From Bacteroidota bacterium (GTDB lineage: Bacteria; Bacteroidota; Bacteroidia; Cytophagales; Hymenobacteraceae), in the NCBI GenBank assembly GCA_023424725.1, contig JAFADQ010000349.1:1-5917 (forward strand): 5,917 nucleotides of DNA, read 5' to 3'. Positions within the stretch are counted from its first letter, which is position 1; every line of letters starts with the position of its first letter. The notes beneath the pieces were generated by a model. It searched no databases, had not been told where the DNA came from, and saw only the letters and a list, made by a program, of their open reading frames with translations. The position numbers and the translations under genes are program-made. Positions 5,388 to 5,917 of the stretch are shown piece by piece.

Positions 5388-5876
5388 ATGAGATTTATAA
5401 TATACATATTTATAGCGCTGGGAGTAGCTTTTGAGGCACTTGGCCAGGGCAAAACCGAAATCGAAAACAGCCAGCAAAACCGCACAGAGCAGGTTGTGCC
5501 CTTTGGTGTAACCGAAGAAGCTGCAGAGCCCAATATTATTGCCACCGAAGCAGAACCGGATGTTTTTCCGCAGATGAATGGCGGCCCAACCGATTTTCTG
5601 ATCTATGTACAAAATAATATGCGTTACCCCGATGCCGCATTGGCCGCGGGCGTACAAGGCAAAGTAATGGTAATTGCTACCGTTGCCGCCGACGGAACTG
5701 TACACGAAGCTGAGATTTTAAAGGGCATTCGCGAAGACATTGATGCTGAGGCGTTGCGTTTGGTAGAAGAAATGCCAGCCTGGCATCCGGCAGAAAAGAA
5801 CGGGCAAAAAGTAGCTACCAAAGCGGTGGTAGTGGTGCCGTTTAAAATTAAAAAAGATCCGGAGCCATTTAAATAA
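5388..5876 (+). CDS. Small exported TonB C-terminal-domain protein
   Basis: This complete 162-residue protein starts at the ATG at 5388. Residues 1-19 form a signal sequence or short anchor (hydrophobic IIYIFIALGVAF, possible cleavage after ALG before Gln20). Residues 21-60 are a polar, Glu-rich linker. Residues about 66-154 match the TonB C-terminal domain: MRYPDAALAAGVQGKV (78-92) with the family YP at 80-81 and the G-V-x-G-x-V strand, ADGTVHEAEILKGI, and the closing AWHPAEKNGQKV...VVVPFKI. In true TonB this domain touches the TonB box of outer-membrane receptors. Here no proline-rich periplasm-spanning region and no exbB/exbD are visible. Such short TonB-domain proteins are common in Bacteroidota, and their role may be binding peptides or receptors in the periplasm rather than energy transfer. 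No Shine-Dalgarno sequence is seen. It looks monocistronic within the window; the 41 bases after its stop hold nothing recognisable. Confidence 0.88.
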   Translation: MRFIIYIFIALGVAFEALGQGKTEIENSQQNRTEQVVPFGVTEEAAEPNIIATEAEPDVFPQMNGGPTDFLIYVQNNMRYPDAALAAGVQGKVMVIATVAADGTVHEAEILKGIREDIDAEALRLVEEMPAWHPAEKNGQKVATKAVVVVPFKIKKDPEPFK

Positions 5877-5917
5877 AAACCAATTATTACCCAAAAAGGC
5901 TGCTTTGTTTACCGGAG

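Noticed and set aside
5382..5705. Minus-strand frame of 107 codons opposite the TonB-domain gene
   Set aside because: It is antisense to a recognisable TonB C-terminal domain and has no family features of its own.

Overview
The window reads as chromosomal DNA from a member of the Bacteroidota, most likely the Cytophagales (a Hymenobacteraceae-like lineage such as Pontibacter or Adhaeribacter). This is inferred from three things. Start codons lack clear Shine-Dalgarno sequences and are preceded by A-rich DNA. At least one gene has the phylum-typical TTG / TAnnTTTG promoter. The protein content fits too: a stand-alone TonB C-terminal-domain protein, a SIMPL protein and a SpxH/DsbA-like protein with Bacteroidota-style sequence. 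The genus call is an impression, not a measurement.

Layout from left to right. (1) The 3' part of a multi-pass membrane protein of unknown function runs off the left edge. (2) A membrane-anchored SIMPL-domain (DUF541) protein follows on the same strand. (3) A convergent intergenic region holds two perfect inverted repeats in tandem, probably shared transcription stops. (4) On the minus strand lies a CxxC thioredoxin-fold protein of the DsbA/SpxH (YjbH) type with a winged-helix-like C-terminal tail. (5) A 121-bp imperfect inverted-repeat element sits in the divergent promoter region. (6) A short HxlR-family regulator with a single N-terminal cysteine follows on the plus strand. (7) A second, unrelated 138-bp element has 29-bp near-perfect terminal inverted repeats. 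(8) A complete kynureninase gene (kynU) has its own promoter set almost on top of its start codon and a strong intrinsic terminator. (9) After 269 bp with no recognisable gene comes a small secreted or anchored TonB C-terminal-domain protein.

How the genes fit together. kynU is a single-gene transcription unit for tryptophan/kynurenine catabolism; no other pathway gene is visible. The divergent pair of dithiol protein and one-cysteine HxlR regulator is the most suggestive functional unit. In Firmicutes, HxlR-family regulators with one N-terminal cysteine sense electrophiles or disulfide stress, and SpxH is a redox-sensitive ClpXP adaptor, so a thiol-stress module is a reasonable inference here. 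The remaining genes look like unrelated neighbours. Compact inverted-repeat elements of at least two kinds occupy the intergenic spaces. One of them supplies a spurious N-terminal extension to the longest reading frame of the minus-strand gene. I see no phage, CRISPR, toxin-antitoxin or transposase gene, and no clear new multi-gene system.
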